Below, one piece after another: positions 5,239 through 5,640 of a DNA stretch of 5,640 bases. Both the position numbers and the translations under genes were made by a program. Origin of the DNA: an uncultured Gammaproteobacteria bacterium (GTDB lineage: Bacteria; Pseudomonadota; Gammaproteobacteria; Ga0077536); the NCBI GenBank assembly GCA_903866355.1, contig CAIPNE010000600.1:1-5640 (forward strand), written 5' to 3'. Within the stretch, counting starts at the first letter, position 1. Every line of letters starts with the position of its first letter. The notes under the pieces were generated by a model. The model searched no databases and was not told the origin of the DNA. It was given only the letters and a program-made list of their open reading frames with translations.

Positions 5239-5640
5239 ATGCACATTAGAAAATACGATACCGACTATAGTCGGCGCTTCTTTATGGACAAGGTCGCACG
5301 AGGGATCGGCGGCGCCGGGGTGCTTACCTCCCTGTGGCCTTTGCTGTCGGAAACCGGTGATATCGCGAAAGCCTATCCCGATGAATTACTCGACATCTCG
5401 CTCTACACCAAGGGCAAAGTGAAAGTTGGCGACGTCATCAGCGCCAGCAACATCGACGATGTTAAAGACCTCGTGGATCCCATGCTCTACACGGAAGTGA
5501 AGCAGCAGGGCCGTACGTTCTTTATCCAAGAGACCGTTACGGACGCCACCAAAATGTTCCCCCCGCCGTTTCTGGAAGCGACTATTCGCAACCAAGGGCA
5601 GGCAATGTTTGACGAAGTCGGCAACGTGCGAACCAAGGAC
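5239..5640 (+). CDS. Tat-exported DUF1329-like protein, C-terminus cut off by window edge
   Basis: An open frame of 134 codons runs from the ATG to the right edge without a stop. The N-terminus is a twin-arginine signal: SRRFFM (11-16, Arg12-Arg13), then a mildly hydrophobic stretch GIGGAGVLTSLWPLL (22-36), which points to folded export to the periplasm. From about residue 46 the pattern YPDELLDISLYTKGKVKVGD, then NIDDVKDLVDPMLYTEV and ETVTDATKMFPPPFLEATIRN, resembles from memory the N-terminal part of DUF1329 proteins of Gammaproteobacteria. These are usually about 450 residues, so roughly two thirds would lie outside. Their function is not established; they often neighbour DUF1302 outer-membrane proteins, and the flank to the right is where one might be found. 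No cleavage site of the AxA type is obvious (ETGDIAKAYP is the nearest). A second ATG at Met16 would destroy the RR motif, which favours the chosen start. Confidence 0.78.
   Translation, partial: MHIRKYDTDYSRRFFMDKVARGIGGAGVLTSLWPLLSETGDIAKAYPDELLDISLYTKGKVKVGDVISASNIDDVKDLVDPMLYTEVKQQGRTFFIQETVTDATKMFPPPFLEATIRNQGQAMFDEVGNVRTKD

Overview
The window looks like chromosomal DNA of a moderately GC-rich Gammaproteobacterium. This is an inference: a YfcG-type glutathione transferase, a DUF1329-like Tat substrate and an AlgC/ManB-type phosphohexomutase are all typical of that group, but no single marker fixes the genus. It is densely packed, with no gap above 200 bases. No RNA gene, insertion sequence, CRISPR array or phage gene is seen.

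Left half, all on the minus strand. An amidohydrolase of the D-aminoacylase/N-acyl-D-amino-acid deacylase type (2459-4156) is followed by a perfect GC-rich hairpin. Next comes a gene for an unusual signalling protein (2379 down to 1074): a degenerate response-regulator receiver domain fused to a Hanks-type Ser/Thr kinase. This gene is split by a one-base frameshift in a run of six G residues (1629-1634 on the plus strand). All kinase motifs survive on the two sides of the shift, so it is a fresh mutation, a slippage site or a sequence error. After 44 bases comes a phosphomannomutase/phosphoglucomutase gene (1029 down to the left edge), cut off before its C-terminal domain.

Right half, plus strand. 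A short divergent control region (4157-4285) separates the amidohydrolase from a YfcG-like glutathione transferase / disulfide-bond oxidoreductase (4286-5053). A 185-base intergenic stretch follows. The last gene (from 5239, cut off by the right edge) encodes an exported DUF1329-like protein with a twin-arginine signal; its ribosome binding site is a run of nine G residues.

The genes do not form one obvious pathway. The kinase and the phosphohexomutase may be co-transcribed, which hints at a link between signalling and surface-polysaccharide precursor supply. The amidohydrolase and glutathione transferase share a divergent control region and may be co-regulated. The points most worth a second look are the frameshifted pseudo-receiver kinase and the poly-G ribosome binding site.
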